A stretch of DNA of 64,000 nucleotides from VFMC01 sp050248155 (GCA_050248155.1 JBFWSW010000004.1:62001-126000), one strand, 5' to 3'. Counted from the first letter of the stretch, positions 1 to 8,452 are shown. Notes: generated by a model not told the origin, from the sequence alone. Translations and numbers: made by a program.

Positions 1-147
1 GTCGACGAATCCAGGGGCGAGGACGCGATCGGGCGCGGCCGCGACGGGTTCGATGGCGACGATCGACCCGCCGTCGCCGACCACCACTGCATGGTGGTCG
101 AGCCAGCCCTCCGCGGTGAGCACCCTCGTCGCGGCGATCGACCGCAC
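1..147 (-). CDS. Amidohydrolase, NagA-like, N-terminal fragment (runs off the window)
   Basis: About 49 residues are visible, from a GTG at 145-147 on the reverse strand to the window edge. The segment reads RVLTAEGWLDHHAVVV..., then a Gly-rich turn, and ends APGFVD. This is the usual N-terminal beta-sandwich leading into the metal-dependent hydrolase barrel, and 'LAPGFVD' is typical of N-acetylglucosamine-6-phosphate deacetylases and related imidase or dihydroorotase-type enzymes. The start lies 5 bases downstream of the desaturase stop, so the two are probably co-transcribed. The metal ligands are outside the window, so the substrate cannot be assigned. NagA is the best guess; a general amidohydrolase is the alternative. 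Confidence 0.6.
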   Translation of the reverse strand, partial: MRSIAATRVLTAEGWLDHHAVVVGDGGSIVAIEPVAAAPDRVLAPGFVD

Positions 148-152
148 GGCGG

Positions 153-908
153 TCAGGCGGCTTGTCGGCTGCCTCGCGGGGCGGCGAGTCGCAGTTCGGC
201 GAGGCGCACCTTGGCCAGACGCAGGATGAGCAGGCCGCGCACGACCCACCAGCCCGGATCGATCTCGAACCACCGGTGCGACAGCTTGGCCGACGTCGGC
301 GCAGCATGGTGGTTGTTGTGCAGGCCCTCGCCGGCGGTGAGGAAGGCCAGCCACTGCAGGTTGCCCGCGCCGTTCGGGTAGGGCTTGCGGCCGAAGTGGT
401 GGCCGATCGCGTTCACGGCCGCAGACCCGCCGAGGTACAGGTTGACGTGGATGAATGCAGCGAGGAGGCCGATGACCGGGCCGAAGGCGAGCACGAGGAT
501 GCCGACGCCGACGGCGAGCCCGAACAGGGCGTGGTCGTAGAACCAGCGGTCGGCGCGCGTCGGCGGGAGATCCTTCGCATAGCGGCTGAGCGTCTCGGGG
601 TTGCGCGCTTCGCGGCGATACAGCTGCACGTTGCGCATCTGCACCTGCCACCAGCCGAGCAGGACGGGGGAGTGCGGGTCGCCCGGCACGTCGGTGAACG
701 CGTGGTGCTTGCGGTGCACCGCCACCCACTGGCGCGGCCGGATGCCGGTGGTGATCCACTGCAAGAAGCGGAAGGCCTCGACGGCGGGACGGCGCAGCGT
801 GAGCGCCCGGTGGGCGAGCGCACGGTGCAGGAAGACGGTGGTGCAGACGTTGGCGACGAAGCTGACGAGGAAGCCGGCGAGCAACGCGATGAGGACGACT
901 CGGAGCAT
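153..908 (-). CDS. Acyl-CoA / fatty-acid desaturase
   Basis: 251 aa integral membrane di-iron desaturase that would put a double bond into acyl chains. All three histidine boxes are present in order: HRALAH near residue 28, HRKHH near residue 66 and HNNHH near residue 197. Hydrophobic segments lie at the N-terminus (about 3-25) and in mid-protein (about 130-160). The length is short but normal for bacterial delta-9-type enzymes lacking a cytochrome b5 domain. A TAGCGT hexamer sits 6 bases before the ATG, suggesting a leaderless transcript. The divergent TetR gene and the palindrome between them suggest control by that regulator, as in DesT-type systems (inference). The membrane assignment is firm; the position of desaturation is not known. 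Confidence 0.9.
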   Translation of the reverse strand: MLRVVLIALLAGFLVSFVANVCTTVFLHRALAHRALTLRRPAVEAFRFLQWITTGIRPRQWVAVHRKHHAFTDVPGDPHSPVLLGWWQVQMRNVQLYRREARNPETLSRYAKDLPPTRADRWFYDHALFGLAVGVGILVLAFGPVIGLLAAFIHVNLYLGGSAAVNAIGHHFGRKPYPNGAGNLQWLAFLTAGEGLHNNHHAAPTSAKLSHRWFEIDPGWWVVRGLLILRLAKVRLAELRLAAPRGSRQAA

Positions 909-923
909 CTGGACACGCTATCA

Positions 924-945
924 GCCTGCCTGCCGGTCGGTAGGC
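924..945. promoter_or_regulatory. Candidate TetR operator between desaturase and tetR
   Basis: The 63-base divergent gap contains an imperfect inverted repeat whose outer arms are GCCT and AGGC around a CCGGTCGG core (ACCGACCGG on the other strand). It lies just upstream of the -10-like hexamers of both genes: TAGCGT for the desaturase and TAGGAT at 957-962 for tetR. A repressor bound here could control both. This is a positional inference. Confidence 0.45.
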
Positions 946-971
946 CCATGCGTCGCTAGGATCGAATCCCT

Positions 972-1586
972 ATGGTCGACCAGCCGGGTGAGCAGCTGTC
1001 GACCCGTGAACAGATCCTGATCGAGGCGATCGCATGCTTCGCCGAGGCCGGGTACGACGGGACATCGCTGAACGACATCGCGGCTGCGGTGGGCATCCGG
1101 CGGCAGAGCCTGCTGCACCACTTCCCGTCGAAGGACCAGCTCTACGGCGAGGTCTTCGAGCGGATGCTCGGCGACTGGATCATCCGTCTCGCCGATGTGA
1201 TCGACACCGACGCGCGGGGCTTCGACAAGGTCGAACTGGTGCTGCAGGCGGGATTCGACTTCTTCGCCGACAACCCCCAGTTCGTGCGCCTCGTCCGTCG
1301 CGAGGCGATCGACGGAGGTGCCCATCTCGGCATCGACCTCGCTGCCGCACTCCGGCCGATCTGGGACCGCAGCGTCGCGTTCTTCCAGCGCGAGATGGAT
1401 GCGGGCACGTTCCGGCGGCATGATCCGGAGCAGCTCCTGCTCACGGGCTATGGCGCGCTGCTGAGCTACTTCTCCGACGCGCCGTTGCTCGGTGGCCTGC
1501 TCGATGCCGATCCCCTCGATGCGGAGGCGCTCGATCGCCGGCGCCAACACATCGCGTCCTTCTACAAGGTCGCCCTCATGCCATGA
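972..1586 (+). CDS. TetR-family transcriptional regulator
   Basis: 204 aa. The N-terminal helix-turn-helix is clear: 'SLNDIAAAVGIRRQSLLHHF' at about residues 33-52 followed by PSKDQLY, the TetR signature. The C-terminal helical domain (about 75-200) is the ligand pocket and is not diagnostic. It is divergent from the desaturase gene and followed after 10 bases by a hotdog thioesterase, so control of membrane fatty-acid composition by an acyl ligand is plausible (inference). The ATG at 972 is preceded by TAGGAT nine bases upstream. Confidence 0.88.
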   Translation: MVDQPGEQLSTREQILIEAIACFAEAGYDGTSLNDIAAAVGIRRQSLLHHFPSKDQLYGEVFERMLGDWIIRLADVIDTDARGFDKVELVLQAGFDFFADNPQFVRLVRREAIDGGAHLGIDLAAALRPIWDRSVAFFQREMDAGTFRRHDPEQLLLTGYGALLSYFSDAPLLGGLLDADPLDAEALDRRRQHIASFYKVALMP

Positions 1587-1596
1587 TCCAGGCTCC

Positions 1597-2040
1597 ATGA
1601 GCCGAGCCGAGCAGCACCCGCCACTTCCCGACGACGTCAGCCGACGATGGATGAAGTTCGGACGCGACGAGGCCGAGCTGTTCGTCAAGCTCCTCGGGCT
1701 GGTCGTCGAGGAGGTGCGCACCGACTACTGCCGCATGCGCATGCCGTTCCGCGAAGGCCTCAACCAGGCGGCCGGCATCGTCCACGGCGGCGCGATCGCC
1801 GGGCTGCTCGACTCGGTCGTCGTGCCGGTCGTCGGGTCCGCGTACGGGCGTGAGGCGCGGTACTCCACGGTCGACATGCACGTGCAGTTCATGTCGGCGC
1901 TCGTCGGCGAGGATGCGGTCGCCGAGGGATGGGTCGTCAAGCGGGGACGCAGCCTCGTGTTCTGCGAGAGCGAGGTGGTCGGTGCCTCGTCGGGCAAGAC
2001 GATCGCCCGCAGCGTCCTGACGTATCACGTCAGCGCCTGA
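1597..2040 (+). CDS. PaaI-type hotdog thioesterase
   Basis: 147 aa single hotdog domain. The segment 'AAGIVHGGAIAGLLDSVV' (about residues 58-75) is the PaaI/YbgC-like central helix with the HGG motif, and 'YSTVDMHVQFMSAL' supplies the following strand. Such enzymes hydrolyse acyl- or aryl-CoA thioesters in the cytoplasm. The ATG at 1597 is chosen because an open frame further upstream would run into tetR. It lies 10 bases after tetR and is probably translated from the same transcript. The substrate is unknown; fatty acyl-CoA is suggested by the neighbours. Confidence 0.8.
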   Translation: MSRAEQHPPLPDDVSRRWMKFGRDEAELFVKLLGLVVEEVRTDYCRMRMPFREGLNQAAGIVHGGAIAGLLDSVVVPVVGSAYGREARYSTVDMHVQFMSALVGEDAVAEGWVVKRGRSLVFCESEVVGASSGKTIARSVLTYHVSA

Positions 2041-2081
2041 GAACCGGGCCGCGGCGGAGGTCGATGGCTACGGTTGTTCCG

Positions 2082-4256
2082 ATGCCCGTCGTTGCCTCTG
2101 CCACCCGCACCACGCTCTCCGAACCGGCCTCGAAGGCCGTGTTGCGCGAGTTCGGAGTACCGCTCGCCGACGAGCGGGAGGTCGACACGGCGAGCCAGGC
2201 AGCCGAGGCAGCCGAGGCGATCGGCTTCCCCGTCGTCGTGAAGCTCGCCGGCGACGCGATCGCCCACAAAACCGAGCGTGGACTGGTCCGCCTCCGCCTC
2301 CAGGACGGTCCGGCCGTCGAGCAGGCGGCGCGCGAGCTGTTGTCGGCGGCTCGCCCCGACGACGGCCCCGTGCGACTGCTCGTGGCGCCGATGATCGCCG
2401 GCAACCGTGAGCTGATCGCCGGTGTGGTGCGCGATCCGCAGTTCGGCCCGAACGTCATGCTGGGCGTCGGAGGTGTGCTCGCCGAGGCGATCGCCGACGT
2501 GGTCTTCCGCCCGGTGCCGCTGTCGGACTCCGACGCCGACGAGATGATCGATCAGCTGGCGGCCCAACGCCTCCTCGGCGCGTTCCGCGGCGAGGCCGAG
2601 GTCGACCGGTCGCAGTTGCGCGCCGTGCTCACCGGTCTGTCGGCGGCCGCGGTCGCCCGCCCCGACATCGCCGGGATCGACGTCAACCCTCTCATCGTCG
2701 CCGCTGACGGTCGTCCCATCGCGGTCGACGCGCTGGTCGAGGTCGCCCCCTCCGAAGATGGCGTCGCAGGCCGCTCGGCGCGGCCACGACCGACCGACGC
2801 GCAGTTCCGTGCCCTGTTCGAGCCGCGAGGTGTGGTCGTGGCCGGCGCCTCGACGCACCCGGGCAAGTTCGGGTTCGTCAGCCTGCACAACATCCTCGCC
2901 GGCGGGTACCGAGGGGCGGTGTTCGGCACCAACCTGCAGGGCGAGGACATGCTCGGCATCCACACGGTCGCCGACGTCGACGCGCTCCCCGACGGGGAGA
3001 TCGACCTCGTGTTCGTGTGCACGCCGGCGTCCGCCAACCTCGATCTCCTCCGAGCGTGCGCACGCAAGGGCATTCGCGCTGCGTTTCTCACCTCGGCGGG
3101 CTACGGAGAGGCGGGAGAGGAGGGTCGAGCCGCGGAGCGCGAGCTCGTGGCCCTGGCCGACGAGCTGGGCATCCTGCTCGCCGGACCGAACGGCCAGGGC
3201 GTCGTCAGCACGCCCGCGTCGCTCTGCGCGCAGATCGTCGCGCCGTACCCGCCCGCAGGTTCCATCGCCGTCGCCAGCCAGAGCGGCAACTTCGTCTCGA
3301 GCTTCCTCAACTACGCCCGTCAGACGGGCGTCGGCATCAGCCGCGCGGTGTCTGCCGGCAACGCAGCGGCGGTCACCCCGGCCGACTACCTCGACTGGTT
3401 CGCCGACGATCCGGCGACCTCGGTGTCGCTCGCGTACGTCGAGGGGATCGTCGACGGCAAGGCGCTGCTCGATCGGTTCGCGAGTGTCGCTGCGCGCAAG
3501 CCGCTCGTCGTCGTGAAGGGCGGCGCGACCGAGGCCGGTGCACGCGCCGCGGCCAGCCACACGGGCGCGCTCGCTGCCGACGACAAGGTCTTCGACGGTG
3601 CGTGCCGGCAGGCAGGTGTCAGCCGCGCAGCGACGGTCGAGGAGGCATTCGAGGCAGCCGCCACGTTCGCGACCCAGCCGCTGCCGACGGGACCGAACGT
3701 CGTCGTGCTCACGACGGCCGGCGGCTGGGGAGTCGTCACCAGCGACGCGGTGCACCGCGAGCGGGGCCTCGAGCTGATGGAGCTGCCCGCCGACCTGCTC
3801 GCCGCGGTCGACCAGAAGCTGCCCCCTCGCTGGAGCCGCAACAACCCCATCGACTGCGCCGGAGGCGAGGTGCGCGACACGATCCCCGAGGTGCTCGAGC
3901 TCATCGCTGCGCACCCCGCGGTGCACAGCATCGTGTACCTCGGCCTCGGCATCCAGAGCAACCAGGCTCGGCTGATGCGCGAGGGTCCTTTCTTCCCCGA
4001 GCACGGCCTGGCACGGATCGTCGAGTACCACGAGCGCCAGGATCGCCGGTTCGCCGAGGCCGCCGACGAGCTCTCGCGTCGCTACGCCAAGCCGATCCTC
4101 ACGGCCACCGAGCTCGCCGTGGCCGATCCGGCGAACCCGGGCCCCGCGGCCGTGATGGCTTCCGGGCGGCTCTGCTACGCGAGCGGCAACCGAGCGGTGA
4201 CCGCCCTCGGCCACCTGACGCGATACGCGGCCTTCCGGCGCAGGCAGGCAGGATGA
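2082..4256 (+). CDS. Acyl-CoA synthetase, NDP-forming (ACD family, beta-alpha fusion)
   Basis: 724 aa. It would reversibly convert acyl-CoA + ADP + Pi to free acid + CoA + ATP. The ATP-grasp (beta-subunit-like) domain comes first, about residues 8-235, with 'GFPVVVKLAGDAIAHKTERG' typical of ATP-grasp_5. A CoA-binding Rossmann domain starts near 255 (RGVVVAGASTHPGKFGF), then ligase domains with GPNGQG and the conserved SHTGALAADD. This domain order is the reverse of the classical alpha-beta fused enzymes. The start at 2082 is preferred over an ATG at 2064 because TACGGT lies 7 bases upstream. The natural substrate, acetate or a larger acid, is unknown. Confidence 0.85.
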   Translation: MPVVASATRTTLSEPASKAVLREFGVPLADEREVDTASQAAEAAEAIGFPVVVKLAGDAIAHKTERGLVRLRLQDGPAVEQAARELLSAARPDDGPVRLLVAPMIAGNRELIAGVVRDPQFGPNVMLGVGGVLAEAIADVVFRPVPLSDSDADEMIDQLAAQRLLGAFRGEAEVDRSQLRAVLTGLSAAAVARPDIAGIDVNPLIVAADGRPIAVDALVEVAPSEDGVAGRSARPRPTDAQFRALFEPRGVVVAGASTHPGKFGFVSLHNILAGGYRGAVFGTNLQGEDMLGIHTVADVDALPDGEIDLVFVCTPASANLDLLRACARKGIRAAFLTSAGYGEAGEEGRAAERELVALADELGILLAGPNGQGVVSTPASLCAQIVAPYPPAGSIAVASQSGNFVSSFLNYARQTGVGISRAVSAGNAAAVTPADYLDWFADDPATSVSLAYVEGIVDGKALLDRFASVAARKPLVVVKGGATEAGARAAASHTGALAADDKVFDGACRQAGVSRAATVEEAFEAAATFATQPLPTGPNVVVLTTAGGWGVVTSDAVHRERGLELMELPADLLAAVDQKLPPRWSRNNPIDCAGGEVRDTIPEVLELIAAHPAVHSIVYLGLGIQSNQARLMREGPFFPEHGLARIVEYHERQDRRFAEAADELSRRYAKPILTATELAVADPANPGPAAVMASGRLCYASGNRAVTALGHLTRYAAFRRRQAG

Positions 4257-4293
4257 CGGACCAGGGGATGACCCAGAGGACGACGCGGCGCTG

Positions 4294-5724
4294 ATGGGAA
4301 AGCGTGGCGGCAGCCCGGTCATCGTGGCCGCATCGGTGGCCGTCGTGGTCGGCATGGCGCTCGCGGTGCTGTGGCAATGGGCAGAGTCGCGCTCGACGAT
4401 CGATGCCGACCCGACCATCGCTGCGCCGGCCGACCCCAGGATCGCGCTCGCCACGCCGGTGCTGTCGACCCGCCGAGCGCCCGGTGTGCTGGCGCGCCGG
4501 CTGAACCTCGACGAGTTCGCCGCGGAGCTCGACGACGTCGCCGGTGACGTGGACGCCACCTCGTGCCTGTCGGTCTCCGTCAACGGGCAGACCGTCCTCG
4601 CGCACCACGCATCGGTGCCGGTCGTCCCGGCGTCGACGATGAAGCTGATCGTCGCCGCGGTCGCACTCGACGTCCTCGGCCCCGGCTTCCGGTTCACGAC
4701 CAGCGTCAACGGCGTCATCGGTGCCGAGGGTGTGGTCGACGGCGACCTGACGCTGCTGGGCGGAGGCGATCCGCTCCTGTCGACCGAGTGGTGGCCCACG
4801 TCGCAGCGCCAGACCGAGCCGCCCATCCACGTCACCCGGCTCGAGGACCTCGCTGATCAGATCGTGTCGGCCGGTGTCACGCGCGTCGCAGGACGCATCG
4901 TCGGCGACGGCAGCCGCTACGACGACGAGTTCTTCGCGCCCTCGTGGGGCGACGACATCCGTGTCATCGAGGCCGGCCCGTACGACGCGCTGCTGGTCAA
5001 CGACGGCCGGACGAGTGCGACGTCCGACGAGGTGACCGACGATCCGGCCCTCGGTGCGGCGGAGGTGCTCGTCGACCTCCTCCGCGATCGAGGGGTCCGT
5101 GTCGTGGGCGGTGCCGCATCGGCGACCATGCCGTTCAGCGCCGAGATCGCCAGCATCACCTCACAGCCCCTCGCCGACATCGTCGACGAGATGCTGCAGA
5201 CGAGCGACGACAACACCGCCGAGATGCTCGTGAAGGAGATCGGCCTCGAGGTGTCGGGCGCGGGCAGCCGCACGAGCGGCATCGAGGCGATCATGGCGCA
5301 GCTGCTCTCCTGGGGCGTGCCGATCGACGGTGTGCTGCTGGTCGACGGCTCCGGCCTGTCGCGTGAGGACCGCGTGCCGTGCCAGACGATCGTCGGCGTG
5401 CTGGCTCGCGGCGAGCCCGACGATGCGCTCGGCGCGGCGCTGCCGGTCGCCGCCGTCAGCGGCACGCTCGCCGATCAGTTCGTCGGTTCCCCGGTGCAGG
5501 GCCGGCTGCAGGCCAAGACGGGCACGTTGACCGACGTGAAGTCGCTCGCCGGTTACCTGCCGGTGGAGGGCGGCGGGACGATCGAGTTCGCGCTCGTGCA
5601 GAACACCGCGGGCATCGACCAGGGTGGGTACCTGGCCGTCTGGGACGAGCTGGCCGACGCGCTCGTCACGTACCCCGAGGCGGTACGAGAGGACGACCTC
5701 TCACCGCTCGGACAGTCGAGCTAG
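4294..5724 (+). CDS. dacB: D-alanyl-D-alanine carboxypeptidase/endopeptidase, PBP4 (S13) type
   Basis: 476 aa, exported or anchored by one N-terminal membrane segment (about 8-28). It is a serine peptidase that trims or cleaves peptidoglycan cross-links. The SxxK motif is S114-T-M-K117 in 'PASTMKLIV', and KTG is at about 408-410 ('AKTGTLTD'). The second motif reads TSDDNTAEML at about 303-312; related proteins usually have TSDNNTAE, so the SxN asparagine appears to be Asp here. Length and motif order match family S13. It lies 37 bases after the ACD gene and 3 bases before the ketopantoate-reductase-like gene. Confidence 0.88.
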   Translation: MGKRGGSPVIVAASVAVVVGMALAVLWQWAESRSTIDADPTIAAPADPRIALATPVLSTRRAPGVLARRLNLDEFAAELDDVAGDVDATSCLSVSVNGQTVLAHHASVPVVPASTMKLIVAAVALDVLGPGFRFTTSVNGVIGAEGVVDGDLTLLGGGDPLLSTEWWPTSQRQTEPPIHVTRLEDLADQIVSAGVTRVAGRIVGDGSRYDDEFFAPSWGDDIRVIEAGPYDALLVNDGRTSATSDEVTDDPALGAAEVLVDLLRDRGVRVVGGAASATMPFSAEIASITSQPLADIVDEMLQTSDDNTAEMLVKEIGLEVSGAGSRTSGIEAIMAQLLSWGVPIDGVLLVDGSGLSREDRVPCQTIVGVLARGEPDDALGAALPVAAVSGTLADQFVGSPVQGRLQAKTGTLTDVKSLAGYLPVEGGGTIEFALVQNTAGIDQGGYLAVWDELADALVTYPEAVREDDLSPLGQSS

Positions 5725-5727
5725 CCG

Positions 5728-6720
5728 ATGCGCATCGTGGTCTTCGGAGCAGGTGCGGTCGGGAGCGTCATCGGCGGTCGCCTGCACGCCGCTCGCGCCA
5801 CGCACGGCCACGACATCACCCTCGTGGCCCGAGGTCCCCACCGCGACGCGATCACTGCGCACGGGTTGACGATCAACGATCACAGCGGTGCCACCACCGT
5901 CGACGTGCCGGCGGTGGCGACGATCGCCGAGGTGGCGCTCGACGACGGCGATGTCGTCCTGTCGACGATGAAGACGCAGGACACCCCATCCGCGCTCGAG
6001 CAGTTGGCCGCGCACGCCCCGTCCGGTGTGCGAGTGGTGTGCGCACAGAACGGCGTCGAGAACGAACGTCTCGCGCTGCGCCACTTCGAGCACGTCTACG
6101 GCATCTGCGTGATGCTGCCCTCGACGTTCCTCGAACCGGGCGTCGTCGATGCCCACGGCGCACCGCACAACGCGATCCTCGACATCGGCCGCTACCCGTC
6201 CGGGGCCGACGCGACGAGCGAGACGGTCGCCGCTGTCCTGCGTTCGAGTGGGCTCGCCAGTGAATCACGGCCCGACATCATGCGATGGAAGTACGCCAAG
6301 CTCGTGATGAACCTCCGCAACGCGATCGACGCGCTCGTCAGCGACCCCGACCAGGCCGACCCGCTGATCGCCGCGGCGCGGTCCGAGGCCGAGGAGTGCT
6401 TCCGTGCGGCCGGGATCGACAGGGCCGGCGACGACGAGGACCGGGACCGACGCTCGGGCGTGATGGAGATGGCAGCAGTGCGCGGCGGCTCGGGCGGACG
6501 ACGAGGTGGGTCGACCTGGCAGAGCCTCGCCCGTGGTTCGAGCACCACGGAGGTCGACTGGCTGAAGGGCGAGATCGTCCTGCTGGGGCGGATGCACGCC
6601 GTCGCGACGCCCGTGAACGAGCTGTTGTGCCAGGTGACCCGGTGGGTCGTCGCCAGCGGGCGCGGGCCGCGATCGCTCACGTCGGCGCAGGTGCTCGGCT
6701 GGCGCCGCTCCGACCCCTGA
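5728..6720 (+). CDS. Ketopantoate reductase (PanE/ApbA) family protein
   Basis: 330 aa. The N-terminal NADP-binding Rossmann motif GAGAVGSVIGG is at residues 7-17, and the helical C-terminal domain carries the conserved 'MRWKYAKLVMNL' (about 188-199). The classical reaction is 2-dehydropantoate to pantoate for CoA synthesis. A Gly/Arg-rich insertion at about 240-275 ('RGGSGGRRGGSTWQSL') contains the WQS segment typical of the family. Other pantothenate genes are not adjacent, and the family contains many paralogues with unknown 2-oxo-acid substrates. I therefore give the family and leave the symbol blank. Confidence 0.8.
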   Translation: MRIVVFGAGAVGSVIGGRLHAARATHGHDITLVARGPHRDAITAHGLTINDHSGATTVDVPAVATIAEVALDDGDVVLSTMKTQDTPSALEQLAAHAPSGVRVVCAQNGVENERLALRHFEHVYGICVMLPSTFLEPGVVDAHGAPHNAILDIGRYPSGADATSETVAAVLRSSGLASESRPDIMRWKYAKLVMNLRNAIDALVSDPDQADPLIAAARSEAEECFRAAGIDRAGDDEDRDRRSGVMEMAAVRGGSGGRRGGSTWQSLARGSSTTEVDWLKGEIVLLGRMHAVATPVNELLCQVTRWVVASGRGPRSLTSAQVLGWRRSDP

Positions 6721-6740
6721 ACAGGGCGTACAGTCGGCTC

Positions 6741-7373
6741 GTGGCCGTGATGCCGATGTTCCCGCTGGGCACGGTCCTGCTGCCGGGTGCCGTGCTGCCG
6801 CTGCACATCTTCGAGCCCCGTTACCGGGCGCTCGTACGCGACTGCCTGGAGTCGCCCGATCACGAGTTCGGTGTCGTCCTCATCGAGCGTGGCTTCGAGG
6901 TCGGCGGCGGCGACACACGATCGAACGTCGGGACGATCGCACGCATGATGCAGGTCGCCGAGCTCGAGGGCGGCAGGTACGCGGTCGTCTGCATCGGCAC
7001 GCGGCGGATCAAGGTCGTCGCATGGTTGCCCGACGATCCGTACCCCCTTGCCGACGTCGACGAATGGCCCGAGGACGAGACCGGATCGGAGCTGCTCGCA
7101 CCGCAGATCGAGAAGCTGCGCACCCGTGTACGTCGCGCCAGCGCGCTGTCGCTCGAGCTGGGCGACTCGGTGCCCGGCCCCGTGGGCGAGATGCGCGGCG
7201 ACCCGCTCGTCGATTCGTACCACCTCGTCGCGGCAACCCCGGTCGGGCCGGCAGACACCTATCGGTTGCTCTGCGCGGACGGCCCGGTGGCGAGGCTGGC
7301 GATCCTGTCCGATGTGCTGGACGATCTCGAGGCTGCGCTGGAGTTCCGCCTGCAGGGGCCCCCGCCGACATGA
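6741..7373 (+). CDS. LON-substrate-binding-domain protein
   Basis: 210 aa stand-alone LON N-terminal domain with no ATPase or protease part. The opening 'MFPLGTVLLPGAVLPLHIFE' then RYRALV is the family signature. The GTG at 6741 is preferred because TACAGT lies exactly 6 bases upstream; an in-frame ATG at 6750 is the alternative. Stand-alone LON proteins are common in actinobacteria, where their role, possibly as protein-quality adaptors, is unproven. It lies upstream of a Pup-proteasome locus, but I see no direct evidence for a link. Confidence 0.8.
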   Translation: MAVMPMFPLGTVLLPGAVLPLHIFEPRYRALVRDCLESPDHEFGVVLIERGFEVGGGDTRSNVGTIARMMQVAELEGGRYAVVCIGTRRIKVVAWLPDDPYPLADVDEWPEDETGSELLAPQIEKLRTRVRRASALSLELGDSVPGPVGEMRGDPLVDSYHLVAATPVGPADTYRLLCADGPVARLAILSDVLDDLEAALEFRLQGPPPT

Positions 7374-7412
7374 CAGTCGGCCACGCCGCGACGCGTGTGC
7401 TAACAAGGTGCG

Positions 7413-7763
7413 ATGGCCGAGAAGGATGATGATCGCGCGAAGAGCACGTCGAAGCCGGGCCAGATCGGCGAGGTCATCGAGCTCGTCAAGGACTACGCGC
7501 GACAGGAGACCCTCGGGCCGCTGCGCGGCGCCGGTCGTTGGCTCGCCGTCGGGGCTGCCGGTGCGATCCTGATCGGGTTCGGCTCGGTCTTGCTGGTGCT
7601 CGGAGTGTTGCGCCTGTTCCAGAACGAGATGGCCCCCACCTTCGCCGGACGGTGGATGAGCCTGCTTCCGTATGTGATCGCGTTCGGTTTCAGCCTGCTG
7701 GTCATCGGCGTCGCGGCGAGCCGTATCGTGAAGACGTCGCTGCATCCCAAGTCGGATCGATGA
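7413..7763 (+). CDS. Small membrane protein of the actinobacterial 'holin-X' (DUF1469-like) type
   Basis: 116 aa with a charged N-terminus, an amphipathic segment (IGEVIELVKDYARQETLGPL) and two membrane helices at about 46-68 and 84-104. This layout matches the phage-holin superfamily III (Phage_holin_3_6) proteins of actinobacterial chromosomes. These are usually not phage genes and have no established role. It heads a run of three short genes; the stop at 7761-7763 overlaps a possible upstream ATG of the next gene. TAACAA lies 6 bases before the ATG. Confidence 0.65.
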   Translation: MAEKDDDRAKSTSKPGQIGEVIELVKDYARQETLGPLRGAGRWLAVGAAGAILIGFGSVLLVLGVLRLFQNEMAPTFAGRWMSLLPYVIAFGFSLLVIGVAASRIVKTSLHPKSDR

Positions 7764-7774
7764 CCGGAGACACC

Positions 7775-7981
7775 ATGGCTCAGCAACGCATCACCCGTGA
7801 CGATCTCGAGAGCCGGTTCCGCGCGCTGCAGGACGAGGTGCAGGGGAAGGTCAACGACAAGAAGCAGACGATGACGACGGTGGCGATCGTCGCCGGCGTC
7901 GTGTTCGTGCTGTTCGTCTTCCTCCTCGGTCGCCGGGCCGGCAAGAAGAAGACCACCCTCGTCGAGATCCGCAGGCTCTGA
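7775..7981 (+). CDS. Small single-pass membrane protein, unknown function
   Basis: 68 aa: a charged helical N-half (ITRDDLESRFRALQDEVQGK) that could form a short coiled coil, one membrane helix at about 36-54, then a Lys/Arg-rich tail. The ATG at 7775 is preferred because GGAGA lies 5 bases upstream; an ATG at 7760 overlapping the previous stop is possible. I recognise no family. The position in a tight run with the holin-like protein suggests a shared membrane function (inference). Confidence 0.65.
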   Translation: MAQQRITRDDLESRFRALQDEVQGKVNDKKQTMTTVAIVAGVVFVLFVFLLGRRAGKKKTTLVEIRRL

Positions 7982-7984
7982 TCG

Positions 7985-8239
7985 ATGGCTCTCCCTCGGC
8001 TCCTGAAGCCGTCTGTGCTCCTGCGCCGCAACGCGCTCTACAAAGGGTTGCTCGGCGGCAGCCGCGGCTGGCTCGCGGTGGGCGCCTTCATGTTCGGCGG
8101 ACGGCTCCTGCGCCGCGTGGCGGGCAAGACAGAAGAGGTGCTCACCGTCGAGAAGCTCCAGCCCGGTCAGGCGATCCGCATCGAGGCCATCCCTCCCGAC
8201 ACGCGCCGGCATCGCCGCGCCGCGCGCGCGGCCGGGTAG
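7985..8239 (+). CDS. Small basic protein, unknown function
   Basis: 84 aa, Arg-rich, with a weakly hydrophobic Gly-rich centre ('GGSRGWLAVGAFMFGGRLL', about 25-43) and a beta-like second half (EEVLTVEKLQPGQAIRIEAI). The composition suggests membrane association rather than a globular enzyme. It starts 3 bases after the preceding gene and ends 15 bases before the sulfur-carrier gene, so it may belong to either operon. No function is assigned. Confidence 0.6.
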   Translation: MALPRLLKPSVLLRRNALYKGLLGGSRGWLAVGAFMFGGRLLRRVAGKTEEVLTVEKLQPGQAIRIEAIPPDTRRHRRAARAAG

Positions 8240-8254
8240 CCGCACGAGGCCGCG

Positions 8255-8452
8255 ATGCGCGTCCTGCTGCGCAACCCGACGCGAGAGATCGAGGTGCAGG
8301 GGCGGCGACGGGTGAACTCGCTGCTCGACGAGCTCGGGCTGAACCGTGAGTCCCACCTCGTCATCCGCAACAGCACCTTGGTGCCCGGCGACACCGAGCT
8401 CGCCGACGACGACGTCGTCGAAGTCCGTCCCGTCATCTCGGGAGGTGCCTGA
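8255..8452 (+). CDS. ThiS/MoaD/TtuB-like sulfur-carrier protein ending in GG-Ala
   Basis: 65 aa beta-grasp protein; 'DVVEVRPVISGGA' is its C-terminus. Family members (ThiS, MoaD, TtuB) carry sulfur as a thiocarboxylate on a terminal Gly-Gly. Here one extra alanine follows GG (gga ggt gcc tga), so a protease would have to remove it, or the protein is not activated in the usual way. The stop is 3 bases before a TtuA-type tRNA thiolase, making a TtuB role (sulfur donor for 2-thiolation of tRNA T54) the best guess. GAGG lies 5-6 bases before the ATG. No E1-like activating enzyme is in the window. Confidence 0.72.
   Translation: MRVLLRNPTREIEVQGRRRVNSLLDELGLNRESHLVIRNSTLVPGDTELADDDVVEVRPVISGGA

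Noticed and set aside
2025..4835. A 936-codon open frame on the reverse strand
   Set aside because: It is antisense to the ACD synthetase and dacB genes, has Arg/Ser/His-biased composition typical of a shadow frame in GC-rich DNA, and has no recognisable domain.
7413..7763. Holin-like gene as evidence of a prophage
   Set aside because: No other phage genes are near. This holin-X type is a common chromosomal actinobacterial membrane protein.
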